Below are positions 26,554 to 34,515 of a stretch of DNA of 64,000 nucleotides, piece by piece. A program made the position numbers and the translations under genes. Origin of the DNA: Clostridia bacterium (GTDB lineage Bacteria > Bacillota > Clostridia > UBA1381); assembly GCA_017415105.1 (NCBI GenBank), contig JAFQJD010000030.1, positions 1 through 64,000 of the forward strand, read 5' to 3'. A model generated the notes under the pieces. It was given only the letters and a program-made list of their open reading frames with translations. It was not told the DNA's origin and did not search any database. Position 1 is the first letter of the stretch. Each line of letters starts with the position of its first letter.

Positions 26554-27570
26554 ATGATTATCATTATGAAAGACAATGCGGCAAAAACAGAAATTGCAGC
26601 CGTAGAGGAAAAGCTTACAGGATTCGGATTTCAGACACATCCGATATATGGTGAAAAGAAAACAGTAATTGGTGCAATCGGAGACAAACGTCAGATAAGT
26701 ATGAACGAGATTCTGCTTATGAGCGGAGTAGAAAATGTTGTTCCGATTATGCGTCCGTATAAGCTTGCCTCAAAAGAGCTTAAGAAAGAGCATTCGGTTG
26801 TTGATGTTGGTTATGGTGTAACTGTAGGAGGAGACAGACTTGCAATATTTGCGGGCCCCTGTGCAATTGAAGGTGAGGAGCAGTTTTTAAAGGTTGCACG
26901 TCTTGTAAAGGCATCGGGAGCAAACATACTTCGTGGCGGTGCGTTCAAACCAAGAACATCACCGTATTCATTCGGTGGTATGGAAGAGGACGGACTTAAG
27001 ATAATGCGTAAAGCCGGAGACGAACTTCATATGCCGGTTTGCACAGAGGTTATGGATACACGTGATGCAGAGCTTGTTGCAAAGTATTCGGATATTATTC
27101 AGATTGGTGCAAGAAATATGCAGAATTTTAAACTCCTGCGTGAGGTTGGCAAGGTGAATAAGCCAGTGCTTTTAAAGAGAGGTCTTGCAAGCACAATCGA
27201 AGAATGGCTTATGGCGGCTGAATATGTTATGTCAGAGGGGGATAATGATGTTATCCTTTGCGAGCGTGGTATAAGAACCTACGAAACATCGACAAGAAAC
27301 ACATTCGATGTGAGTGCAATCCCTGTAACACAGGAGCTTACACACCTTCCGATTATAGGTGACCCGAGCCATGCTGCAGGTAATTACAAATACGTTCCGG
27401 CACTTGCAAAATCAGCAATAGCAGCAGGTGCTGATGGTCTTATGATTGAGGTTCATGACTGCCCGGAATTTGCATCATCAGACGGACCGCAGTCACTAAA
27501 GCCTGAAAAGTTTGATGCACTTATGTTGGAGCTTAAAAAAATTGCTGCGGCAGTTGGCAAAGAACTGTAA
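26554..27570 (+). CDS. aroF: 3-deoxy-7-phosphoheptulonate synthase
   Basis: First step of the shikimate pathway (phosphoenolpyruvate plus erythrose 4-phosphate). The N-terminal 70 residues form a ferredoxin-like domain found in this clostridial/Thermotoga type, and the catalytic barrel has A-G-P-C-A-I-E-G-E, G-G-A-F-K-P-R-T-S-P-Y-S-F and I-G-D-P-S-H-A-A-G. 338 residues is normal. It precedes pheA, with a hairpin in between, so the pair links the start of aromatic synthesis to phenylalanine. Confidence 0.96.
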   Translation: MIIIMKDNAAKTEIAAVEEKLTGFGFQTHPIYGEKKTVIGAIGDKRQISMNEILLMSGVENVVPIMRPYKLASKELKKEHSVVDVGYGVTVGGDRLAIFAGPCAIEGEEQFLKVARLVKASGANILRGGAFKPRTSPYSFGGMEEDGLKIMRKAGDELHMPVCTEVMDTRDAELVAKYSDIIQIGARNMQNFKLLREVGKVNKPVLLKRGLASTIEEWLMAAEYVMSEGDNDVILCERGIRTYETSTRNTFDVSAIPVTQELTHLPIIGDPSHAAGNYKYVPALAKSAIAAGADGLMIEVHDCPEFASSDGPQSLKPEKFDALMLELKKIAAAVGKEL

Positions 27571-27576
27571 AACAGA

Positions 27577-27601
27577 TTGCAAAGGGGATCCCCCTTTGCA
27601 A
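27577..27601 (+). promoter_or_regulatory. 11-bp hairpin between aroF and pheA
   Basis: TTGCAAAGGGG, loop ATC, CCCCTTTGCAA: a perfect GC-capped stem. No U-run follows, so it is not a normal terminator. It could stabilise the aroF mRNA end or set relative expression of pheA; ATGs and a ribosome site lie just downstream. Confidence 0.6.
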
Positions 27602-27627
27602 TTATGCATTTTGAAAGGATTTTGGCT

Positions 27628-28449
27628 ATGGATAAGTTAGGATATCTTGGTCCCCACGGAACATTTTCGGAGCAGGCGGCGGTTTTATGGTCGTGCGGCA
27701 AATATGAATTAAAGGAGTACCCGACAATTGCAAGTGCAATAAAAGCGGTAGACAATAAAGACATAGATTTGTGTATTGTTCCCATTGAGAACAGCTTAAA
27801 CGGCAGTGTTACAGCAACTCTTGATATGCTTGCGTTTGAATGTGATGTGTACATAACAGAGGAATATATCTTGAAAATAACACAAAATTTCCTTGTTAAG
27901 CCTGGTACGAAAAAAAGTGATATAAAAACTATAATGTCGCATCCGCAAGCACTCGGACAGTGTGTAAAGCTCCTTGAAGCAGAGTTTTGCACAACTGATA
28001 TCAGAGCTGTAAATTCTACCGCACTGGCGGCAAAGACAGTGCACGAAAGTGATGGAACAATTGCAGCAATAGCACCGGAATCAGCTGCCAAAATGTACGG
28101 GCTTGAAATTATGTATCCGGAGTGTAACGATGATAAAAGCAACTGTACAAGGTTTGCTATAATAAGCAAGACAAGAAATATGACAGTTACCGGCAAAGAT
28201 AAAAGCTCGGTCGTTTTTTCTGCGGAGCACAAACCGGGTGCGTTGTATAATGCAATTGGTCTTCTGGGTAATGAAAAAATAAATCTTCTTAAAATCGAGT
28301 CAAGACCAATGAAGGATGGACTCGGAAATTATGCATTCTTTATAGATATTGAGGGTAATATTGACGATGCGAAAATATATTTTGCACTTGACAAGGTAAA
28401 AACCCATTCACTTTTCTATAAATTTCTTGGAAGCTATCCGTACAAGTAA
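27628..28449 (+). CDS. pheA: Prephenate dehydratase
   Basis: Converts prephenate to phenylpyruvate for phenylalanine. 273 residues: the dehydratase domain begins L-G-Y-L-G-P-H-G-T-F-S-E-Q-A-A and contains P-I-E-N-S-L-N-G-S-V; N-C-T-R-F closes the active site region. The C-terminal ACT domain has G-A-L-Y-N-A-I-G and E-S-R-P, the phenylalanine-binding motif, so feedback inhibition is expected. There is no chorismate mutase domain. I start at the ATG at 27628, behind GAAAGGAT; the upstream in-frame TTG lies inside the hairpin. Confidence 0.95.
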   Translation: MDKLGYLGPHGTFSEQAAVLWSCGKYELKEYPTIASAIKAVDNKDIDLCIVPIENSLNGSVTATLDMLAFECDVYITEEYILKITQNFLVKPGTKKSDIKTIMSHPQALGQCVKLLEAEFCTTDIRAVNSTALAAKTVHESDGTIAAIAPESAAKMYGLEIMYPECNDDKSNCTRFAIISKTRNMTVTGKDKSSVVFSAEHKPGALYNAIGLLGNEKINLLKIESRPMKDGLGNYAFFIDIEGNIDDAKIYFALDKVKTHSLFYKFLGSYPYK

Positions 28450-28478
28450 TTTGTAATAAATTTTTAATAAAAAAAGTA

Positions 28479-28507
28479 GTGACAAATTGCGATAAGTATG
28501 ATATAAT
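28479..28507 (+). promoter_or_regulatory. Promoter of the sortase-substrate gene
   Basis: GTGACA (28479-28484), 17 nt, TATAAT (28502-28507), about 35 nt before the TTG start. Confidence 0.7.
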
Positions 28508-28541
28508 AATTTTCAGTATATTAAATAAAGGAGCGTTTATT

Positions 28542-29597
28542 TTGAAAAAGATATATTTAGCTTTAGTTGCGGCACTTATGGCTGCAGTTATACCGATGCA
28601 GGTAATAGCTGACACACCACAGCTGACAGCAAAGAATGATGAAGAAGAGGTTGCGGTAAGCATAACAAACAGTTTAACCACACAGCTGGCTGATGAATTG
28701 CTTCCGGACTTTAAAAAAAGCACCACTCCGGTGACAAAAGAGCTTACACTCAAAGCCGAGGCAGGTGTAATTGCATCACTTAGAATCCAGATAAGTGAAA
28801 CTCCTACAGAGGGCAAGGAAACACCGCTTAATAACTTCAATGTTATTGTAGTTGATGCTGAGGAAAATGTAGTATATAACAGTGCAACAGGAATGATGGC
28901 AAAGCGTAACGATTCTTACAAAGAAATAACATTGGGTGAGCTTCAGGCTAACGAGGAAAAGACATATAAGATTACATACGCACTTGTTGATGAGTCAGTA
29001 GATGTATCAAAAATTTCTGTTACACTTGCTGCAAAGAGTAATATAAAGGTTACACCGGGAGCATCGGGTGTTAAGGAAACTCCGGCTCCGAAGTTTGATT
29101 TTGACAGTCTTGAGAAGCAGGACGAGTTCATATTCGACTTTGCGGACGAGTTTAAAGAAAGCACAACGGGCACTTCAAATAAATCAAACGAAATCACAAA
29201 GGTTTGCGGTAAGGATATTCCGGCAGGCAGATTCTCAATAACGGGTAACGGTAAGCTGAAAATATCATCTGCAACAGGAAGTGTAAAGAGTGAATCGGTT
29301 GTTTCTGAGACACCGGTGGCAGGCAAAAGTGTAAAAACTGCTGTTGTATTACTTGAGAGTGGTGATGTGCTTTCAATAACACCTCTTGATGGCGAAGAGA
29401 AGGCACGCCTTAAGTTCAATAAAGTAACGACTGCTACAACAACTGCAACGGCAACTCCGATAAAATCAACTGCATCACCCAAGACAAATCCTAAAACGGG
29501 CGACGGTAGTGTAGGTATAGTTATTGGTGTTGCACTTTTAGCAGTTCTTGCTGTAGGTGCACTTGAGTATATGAAACGCAAAAGCAGGTCAAATTAA
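28542..29597 (+). CDS. Cell-wall-anchored protein with NPKTG sorting signal
   Basis: 351-residue secreted protein. Start is TTG behind AAAGGAG. The signal peptide covers residues 1-24 (K-K-I-Y-L-A-L-V-A-A-L...V-I-A). The C-terminus has N-P-K-T-G at about 316-320, a hydrophobic helix, and a basic tail (K-R-K-S-R), that is, a sortase sorting signal. Residues 220-290 contain a compact beta-looking unit, G-K-D-I-P-A-G-R-F-S-I-T-G-N-G-K-L, that resembles the C-terminus of the protein at 51683. A Thr-rich stretch before the sorting signal is a typical wall-spanning linker. The gene directly precedes a sortase, which is its likely partner. Confidence 0.88.
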   Translation: MKKIYLALVAALMAAVIPMQVIADTPQLTAKNDEEEVAVSITNSLTTQLADELLPDFKKSTTPVTKELTLKAEAGVIASLRIQISETPTEGKETPLNNFNVIVVDAEENVVYNSATGMMAKRNDSYKEITLGELQANEEKTYKITYALVDESVDVSKISVTLAAKSNIKVTPGASGVKETPAPKFDFDSLEKQDEFIFDFADEFKESTTGTSNKSNEITKVCGKDIPAGRFSITGNGKLKISSATGSVKSESVVSETPVAGKSVKTAVVLLESGDVLSITPLDGEEKARLKFNKVTTATTTATATPIKSTASPKTNPKTGDGSVGIVIGVALLAVLAVGALEYMKRKSRSN

Positions 29598-29618
29598 GAA
29601 AAGAAAGGATTTGATAGT

Positions 29619-30368
29619 GTGAAGGGGAAAATTACACTTATTCAAATCCTTTTAATTTTTGTTCTTGTAATCTGCGGAGTAAATCTTTACAAAGACTATG
29701 CCCATAAAAGACAGGACGAGCAGGGGTTTGAAGATTTAAAAAAGGTTGAAGCAACGCAAAACCCAGACGAAACTGCTGACGATGAAGAGATACGTTTTGC
29801 CAGGTATAAAGAATTGTATGAGAAAAACACTGATTTTGTAGGCTGGATAAAAATAAATGATACGAACATTGACTATCCGGTAGTGCAGAACAAGACATCA
29901 AATGCGTATTATCTGCACCGCGACTTTGAAAGAGAATATAGCAGTTCAGGAATCCCGTTCATGGATTTTCAGTGTGATGCGTATGCAACAAGTGACAATA
30001 CTGTGATTTATGCTCATAATATGCGTAACGGGACGATGTTTCATGATCTTTTAAAATATGCCGATGAAGAGTTTTTAAAAAACCACAGTATAGTGGAGTT
30101 TGATACTCGTAATAACACTGCAAAATATGAGGTGTTTGCTGTTATACGCACAAAGGTCGGTTCTGAAAAAGAGTTTAAATATTATGATTTCATAAACGCA
30201 AAAACGCCTGCAGATTTTGATGCTTTTATTAAAGAATGTATCAGATTAAGCATACACAAAACAGAAATCATACCGGGACATGGCGAAAAAATACTCACTC
30301 TCTCAACCTGTTCATATAACACCGACAACGAAAGGTTTGTCGTATTTGCAAGAAGAATAGCCGTTTGA
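29619..30368 (+). CDS. Class B-like sortase
   Basis: Membrane-anchored transpeptidase of 249 residues that attaches surface proteins to the wall. One N-terminal helix (residues 4-22), then the sortase barrel: N-I-D-Y-P-V-V-Q and Y-A-H-N-M-R (catalytic His), T-L-S-T-C231 (nucleophile) and R239 in N-E-R-F. The 'S-T-C-x-Y' and order fit class B. It lies 21 nt downstream of the N-P-K-T-G protein, so the pair probably forms a dedicated system. Start is GTG behind AAAGGA. A terminator follows at once. Confidence 0.93.
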   Translation: MKGKITLIQILLIFVLVICGVNLYKDYAHKRQDEQGFEDLKKVEATQNPDETADDEEIRFARYKELYEKNTDFVGWIKINDTNIDYPVVQNKTSNAYYLHRDFEREYSSSGIPFMDFQCDAYATSDNTVIYAHNMRNGTMFHDLLKYADEEFLKNHSIVEFDTRNNTAKYEVFAVIRTKVGSEKEFKYYDFINAKTPADFDAFIKECIRLSIHKTEIIPGHGEKILTLSTCSYNTDNERFVVFARRIAV

Positions 30369-30391
30369 CGAATTTTGTCAGACGGTTTTTT
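30361..30391 (+). terminator. Terminator after sortase gene
   Basis: CCGTTTGAC pairs with GTCAGACGG (one G-U) over a short loop, followed by seven T. It overlaps the sortase stop region. Confidence 0.85.
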
Positions 30392-30394
30392 TGT

Positions 30395-30401
30395 TTCGAC
30401 A
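30395..30401 (-). promoter_or_regulatory. Probable Spo0A box of the spoIIA operon
   Basis: TTCGACA, the reverse complement of TGTCGAA, lies about 90 nt before spoIIAA. In endospore formers this operon is activated by Spo0A~P with sigma-H; I found no clear sigma-H promoter match. Confidence 0.55.
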
Positions 30402-30449
30402 AAACCTCTGTGTTTTCATCAAAGGTATTTAAAAGCAGGAAGGAGAAAA

Positions 30450-30494
30450 ATGATACAGGAAACTTATGAAAGGAAATACTGGAAATGGAAATAA
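30450..30494 (+). CDS. Possible 14-residue leader peptide overlapping spoIIAA
   Basis: An ATG sits just behind the strong ribosome site AGGAAGGAG and opens a 14-codon frame (M-I-Q-E-T-Y-E-R-K-Y-W-K-W-K). Its TAA overlaps the first codons of spoIIAA, which starts at 30485. The good ribosome site belongs to this frame rather than to spoIIAA, so translational coupling is plausible. No family is recognisable. It could be chance. Confidence 0.35.
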   Translation: MIQETYERKYWKWK

Positions 30495-30844
30495 CACTTA
30501 TTCCAAAACAAAGAATGATACTTGTTCGTGCCACAGGCGAGATAGACCATCATTCATCGGAGGCAATACGACGTCTTACAGAAAAGGAGATACGACGCAG
30601 CGGTGCGGTGAATGTTGCATTTGATTTCGGACGTGTTTCGTTTATGGACTCATCAGGCATTGGTATGCTTCTGGGGAGGTATAAAACTGTAAAGGCACTC
30701 GGCGGTTCGATAATAGTATATGATGTAAGTCAGCAGGTAAAAAGACTGATTGAGATGTCAGGTCTTATGGAGCTTATAATCGTAAGTGACACTTTACAGA
30801 AGGGTATCAACGAAATGAACAGAACGAAAGGTGTAAGAATATGA
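30485..30844 (+). CDS. spoIIAA: Anti-sigma-F factor antagonist
   Basis: STAS-domain protein of 119 residues that frees sigma-F by binding SpoIIAB in the forespore. The phosphorylation loop F-M-D-S-S-G-I-G-M-L-L-G carries the conserved serine. The next gene starts 4 nt before its stop, the typical tight spoIIAA-spoIIAB-sigF order. Its own upstream site is modest (AAAGGAAAT, about 8 nt away), and a short upstream frame overlaps its start. Confidence 0.95.
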   Translation: MEITLIPKQRMILVRATGEIDHHSSEAIRRLTEKEIRRSGAVNVAFDFGRVSFMDSSGIGMLLGRYKTVKALGGSIIVYDVSQQVKRLIEMSGLMELIIVSDTLQKGINEMNRTKGVRI

Positions 30845-31269
30845 AAAATACAATGCTTTTAAAAATTCCCTCAAAATCGGAAAACGAACGGTTTGCGAGA
30901 ACCGTCTGTGCAGCATTTTTGCTTGAAGTTGATCCGACTATTGAGGAAATGTCAGAAATTAAGACTGCAGTTTCGGAGGCAGTTACAAACGCAATAATCC
31001 ACGGCTACAATTCAGGAGAAGGAGAGGTTGTAATAACAGGTGAGCTTTCAGATAGAACGGTTACATACACGATTAAGGACAGCGGTTGCGGAATTCCAGA
31101 TATAGAAAAAGCACGTGAACCGTTATATACCGGTAAGCCGGAAACGGAACGGTCAGGTATGGGTTTTTCGATTATGGAAGCATTTATGGACGAGCTTGTG
31201 GTAGAGAGTGAGCCAGGCAAGGGAACAACAATAACAATGATAAAAAGGCTGAGTGAAAATGCTGAATAA
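30841..31269 (+). CDS. spoIIAB: Anti-sigma-F factor / serine kinase
   Basis: GHKL-fold kinase of 142 residues that holds sigma-F inactive and phosphorylates SpoIIAA. The N box is V-S-E-A-V-T-N-A-I-I-H-G-Y, G1 is D-S-G-C-G-I-P-D, and G2 is G-M-G-F-S-I-M-E. The ATGA overlap with spoIIAA and the overlap with sigF keep the three products in ratio. Confidence 0.96.
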   Translation: MKNTMLLKIPSKSENERFARTVCAAFLLEVDPTIEEMSEIKTAVSEAVTNAIIHGYNSGEGEVVITGELSDRTVTYTIKDSGCGIPDIEKAREPLYTGKPETERSGMGFSIMEAFMDELVVESEPGKGTTITMIKRLSENAE

Positions 31270-31981
31270 TTCCGAATTATTAGAACAACTCAGTGCAGGA
31301 AGCAAAGAAGCGGAAAGTATGCTTGTCCAGAACAATATGGGGCTTGTTTACAGTATAGTAAGCAGGCTTGATTGTCGTTTATATGACCGTGAGGATTTAG
31401 TTCAGATAGGTGCTCTGGGGCTTATCAAGGCAGTAAAGAAATTTGATACTTCATTTAATGTTCAGTTTTCAACATATGCTGTGCCAATGATACTTGGTGA
31501 AATAAAACGGTTTTTACGTGATGACGGTGCAATAAAGGTAAGCAGGAGCATAAAGGAGACTGCCCTGAAGGGAAAAAGATGCCGTGAAGCTCTTGAAAAG
31601 AAGCTTGGCAGAACTCCTGCAATAAGTGAGATTGCAAAGGAGAGCGGAATATCTGAGAATGAGCTTATAGAAGCATTTGAGGCATCAGCCCCGCCCGAAT
31701 CTTTGCAGGCGGCGGTTATTGACGGTGATGACAGGCTCTCTCTTATGGGGCTTGTAGCAGATGAGGGGAATGAAGAAAAAATAGTAGACAAGCTTGTTAT
31801 CAAGCAGTCACTTTTAAATCTCACCGACCGTGAACGCACAATAATTATCCTGCGTTATTTCAAAGGTAAAACGCAGACAGATATATCTGAACATATCGGT
31901 GTTTCACAGGTGCAGGTTTCAAGGATAGAGAAAAAAGCTCTGCTTAAAATGCGTAGTGTAATTGAGGACAACAATAATTGA
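31259..31981 (+). CDS. sigF: RNA polymerase sporulation sigma factor F
   Basis: Forespore-specific sigma factor, 240 residues. Region 2 is intact (D-R-E-D-L-V-Q-I-G-A-L-G-L-I-K-A-V-K-K-F-D), as are region 3 and region 4 with its helix-turn-helix (T-Q-T-D-I-S-E-H-I-G-V-S-Q-V-Q-V-S-R-I-E). I use the ATG at 31259 with AAAGG 10 nt upstream; a GTG two codons earlier is possible. It overlaps spoIIAB by 11 nt. No spoVA genes follow. Confidence 0.95.
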   Translation: MLNNSELLEQLSAGSKEAESMLVQNNMGLVYSIVSRLDCRLYDREDLVQIGALGLIKAVKKFDTSFNVQFSTYAVPMILGEIKRFLRDDGAIKVSRSIKETALKGKRCREALEKKLGRTPAISEIAKESGISENELIEAFEASAPPESLQAAVIDGDDRLSLMGLVADEGNEEKIVDKLVIKQSLLNLTDRERTIIILRYFKGKTQTDISEHIGVSQVQVSRIEKKALLKMRSVIEDNNN

Positions 31982-31983
31982 TA

Positions 31984-32012
31984 TTGACTTTCCTGTCGAA
32001 ATATGTTAAAAT
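31984..32012 (+). promoter_or_regulatory. Promoter with embedded Spo0A-box-like site
   Basis: TTGACT (31984-31989), 17 nt, TAAAAT (32007-32012). TGTCGAA (31994-32000) lies inside the spacer, where a bound regulator would block sigma-A polymerase. Confidence 0.55.
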
Positions 32013-32042
32013 TAGTGTATATTTGACGGGGAGGATGTCAAT

Positions 32043-32915
32043 TTGGGGAGAAAAAGAAGATGGGGCGACCGTAAGGATGCTGTAAAGCTCAGAAAACTCG
32101 ATTCAATGCATTATATAATGCCTTTGGTTTTTCCGAAACGGTGCGAGAGTGAAGTTTTTATACACGAACGTATAGATTTGACAAATCTTAATAAATATAT
32201 ACGTGAAAAGAATGCAGAAAAGCCTGAATTAAGATACAGTCTGTTTCATATAATCATTGCGGCAATACTTAAAACTATTGTTCTGCGGCCCAACCTGAAC
32301 AGATTTGTATCTGCACCAAACATATATCAAAGGAACGATTTGTCTGCGGCGTTTATCGTAAAGACAAGTCTGTCTGATGAAGCGGAAGAGGCTATGGCTT
32401 TTGTAAATGCAGAAGAAACAGATACACTTGATACAATCCGTAAAAAGATATACAAAGAGATAGATGCGTGCCGTGACGAATTACAGAAGGATTCATCACA
32501 GCAGACAATGGATTTCATCGCAGTTCTGCCGGGCTGGGTGCGTAGCCTTATAGGTGTAATCGTACGTGCACTTGACCATCGTGGTCTTATGCCGAAGTTT
32601 ATGATAGCAAACGATCCGCACTACGCATCTGTAATGCTTTCACAGCTCGGCTCGATAAAGCTTGGTGCTGCGTATCACCACCTCACAGACTGGGGAACGA
32701 ACTCATTGTTCCTTACAGTTGGCGAAAAGAAGATGCGTCCGTTCTATGATGCACTCGGGAATGTGACGATGAAGAGCAGTATAGAGATTGGGTTCACAGT
32801 CGATGAACGTATTTCTGACGGGTTCTATTTTGCGAAATCCATACGCCTTATGAAGAAGCTTTTAGAGCATCCGGAGCTGCTTGAAGTGCCTTTTAACGAA
32901 AAAGTGTTATATTAA
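32043..32915 (+). CDS. Stand-alone E2-like (2-oxoacid dehydrogenase acyltransferase fold) protein lacking the catalytic His
   Basis: 290-residue protein matching the catalytic domain of dihydrolipoamide acyltransferases, a fold shared with chloramphenicol acetyltransferase. It has no lipoyl or subunit-binding domain. The usual H-x-x-x-D-G motif reads E255-R-I-S-D259-G260, so the catalytic His is Glu while the Asp is kept. Start is TTG behind GGGGAGG. Its neighbour sigF and the Spo0A-like site in its promoter hint at a link to sporulation, but its substrate is unknown. A pseudo-enzyme or an altered acyl donor is possible. Confidence 0.8.
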   Translation: MGRKRRWGDRKDAVKLRKLDSMHYIMPLVFPKRCESEVFIHERIDLTNLNKYIREKNAEKPELRYSLFHIIIAAILKTIVLRPNLNRFVSAPNIYQRNDLSAAFIVKTSLSDEAEEAMAFVNAEETDTLDTIRKKIYKEIDACRDELQKDSSQQTMDFIAVLPGWVRSLIGVIVRALDHRGLMPKFMIANDPHYASVMLSQLGSIKLGAAYHHLTDWGTNSLFLTVGEKKMRPFYDALGNVTMKSSIEIGFTVDERISDGFYFAKSIRLMKKLLEHPELLEVPFNEKVLY

Positions 32916-32920
32916 AAATG

Positions 32921-32957
32921 AAATACTGCAAAATTGTCACAATTTTGCAGTATTTTT
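32921..32957 (+). terminator. Terminator of the E2-like gene
   Basis: AAATACTGCAAAATTG, loop tca, CAATTTTGCAGTATTT: perfect stem ending in T residues. Confidence 0.92.
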
Positions 32958-32979
32958 TAATGTATTACGTATATTAACC

Positions 32980-33009
32980 TTGACAACAGACGGATATTTG
33001 TGTTAAAAT
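32980..33009 (+). promoter_or_regulatory. Promoter of the amino-acid ABC transporter operon
   Basis: Perfect TTGACA (32980-32985), 18 nt, TAAAAT (33004-33009). Confidence 0.75.
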
Positions 33010-33046
33010 GTAAATATCTATTTTTATATGAAAGAAGGAATTCAAA

Positions 33047-33844
33047 ATGAAACTAAAGAAGCTTTTTGCATTAGCAATCGCGGCAGTAATGTCACTGTCA
33101 ATCGCAGGCTGCGGACAGACCGCAGACAAGGACGATCTGACATACATAAAGGACAACGGCAAGATGGTTATCGGATACACAGTTATAAATCCGCTTAACT
33201 ATATTGACGACAAGGGTGATCTTGTTGGTTTTGAAACAGAGTTTGCAAAAGAAGTATCAAAGAGACTTGGTGTAGACGCAGAATTCATAGAAATCAACTG
33301 GGACACAAAAGAGACAGAGCTTAACTCAAAGAACATTGACTGTATCTGGAACGGTATGACAATTACAGAAGAAAGAGCTGCTAATATGTCAATCTCAACA
33401 CCGTATCTTGAGAACAGACAGGTACTTGTTGTAAGAGCAGAGGATGCAGAGAAGTTCGGTGCAAGCCTTGAGGGTGCTACAGTAATCGCAGAAGCAGGTT
33501 CAGCAGGTGAGGAGCTTATGTCAGCAGACGAAATGTTTGCAAAGGCTACTTGCACACCGGTCGCATCACAGGCAACAGCTCTTATGGACGTAGCAGCAGG
33601 CACATCAGATGTAGCTGTTATCGACTACGTAATGGCAGGCGGTTCAGTAGGCGAGGGCACAGACTATGAGAACCTTGTAATCGTTGATAAGGACTTTGAG
33701 TCAGAGGAATACGGTATTGCGTTCAGAAAGGGCTCAAACGTAACTGCAGAGGTTAACAAGATTATAACAGAAATGATGCAGGACGGTGCTTTGATAGCAA
33801 TCGCTGACAAATACGGTCTTGTAGACATACTTATAGCAAAATAA
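33047..33844 (+). CDS. Amino-acid ABC transporter, substrate-binding lipoprotein
   Basis: SBP_bac_3-type binding protein of 265 residues. The signal peptide ends in a lipobox (L-S-I-A-G-C near residue 20), so the mature protein is lipid-anchored outside. The ligand lobe begins G-K-M-V-I-G-Y-T and has G-F-E-T-E-F-A-K-E-V-S-K-R-L-G, typical of polar amino acid or cystine binders. It heads a three-gene operon with permease and ATPase. Base composition is less AT-rich than flanking sequence, as expected for a highly expressed gene. The amino acid is not identifiable. Confidence 0.94.
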   Translation: MKLKKLFALAIAAVMSLSIAGCGQTADKDDLTYIKDNGKMVIGYTVINPLNYIDDKGDLVGFETEFAKEVSKRLGVDAEFIEINWDTKETELNSKNIDCIWNGMTITEERAANMSISTPYLENRQVLVVRAEDAEKFGASLEGATVIAEAGSAGEELMSADEMFAKATCTPVASQATALMDVAAGTSDVAVIDYVMAGGSVGEGTDYENLVIVDKDFESEEYGIAFRKGSNVTAEVNKIITEMMQDGALIAIADKYGLVDILIAK

Positions 33845-33868
33845 TCATAAATTTCGGGAGCAATACAA

Positions 33869-34504
33869 ATGGAAAAATGGCAGTCATTATTTGACGGGTT
33901 TGGATTTAATTTGTTAATATTCTTTGGCACAATCATTGCGGCTGTGCCGCTTGGACTTGTTATAACCTTTTGTACAATGTCCAGATTCAAGCCGTTATCG
34001 TATCTGTCAAAGCTGTTTGTGTGGATAATAAGAGGAACACCCCTGATGCTTCAGTTATTCGTGTTCCTTTATGGCCCCGGTTTACTTCTTGGTATTCCGA
34101 TGAAATCACGACTTACTGCGGCGTTTATAGCGTTTATAATAAACTATGCGGCATATTTCTCGGAAATATACCGTGGCGGAATAGAAAGCATTTCAAAGGG
34201 ACAGTATGAAGCAGGGCAGGTTTTAGGCCTTACAAAGCGTCAGGTATTCTCAAAGATTGTGCTTTTCCAGGTCATAAAACGTATTGTACCGCCTATGGGC
34301 AATGAGATTATAACACTTGTTAAGGATACATCACTTGTACGCATTATCGGTGTAGCCGAAATCATAATGAGTGCAGAGCGATTTTCGAAACAGGGCTTTA
34401 TATGGCCGTTATTCTCAACGGGTCTGTTCTTCCTTGCAATGTGCGGATTACTCACGCTTCTGTTTAATTACATTGAAAAGAAGCTTAACTATTATCACAC
34501 ATAA
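33869..34504 (+). CDS. Amino-acid ABC transporter, permease
   Basis: HisM/GlnP-type membrane permease of 211 residues with about five helices. The coupling-helix signature is E-I-Y-R-G-G-I-E-S-I-S-K-G-Q-Y-E-A-G-Q-V-L-G-L, and V-K-D-T-S-L-V-R-I-I-G follows. A single permease gene means it probably works as a homodimer. It sits between the binding-protein and ATPase genes with short gaps. Confidence 0.94.
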   Translation: MEKWQSLFDGFGFNLLIFFGTIIAAVPLGLVITFCTMSRFKPLSYLSKLFVWIIRGTPLMLQLFVFLYGPGLLLGIPMKSRLTAAFIAFIINYAAYFSEIYRGGIESISKGQYEAGQVLGLTKRQVFSKIVLFQVIKRIVPPMGNEIITLVKDTSLVRIIGVAEIIMSAERFSKQGFIWPLFSTGLFFLAMCGLLTLLFNYIEKKLNYYHT

Positions 34505-34515
34505 CGGAGGGTAAT

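Noticed and set aside
31990-32000. Spo0A box as activator of the E2-like gene
   Set aside because: The motif lies inside the promoter spacer, where binding would more likely repress; activation is not supported.
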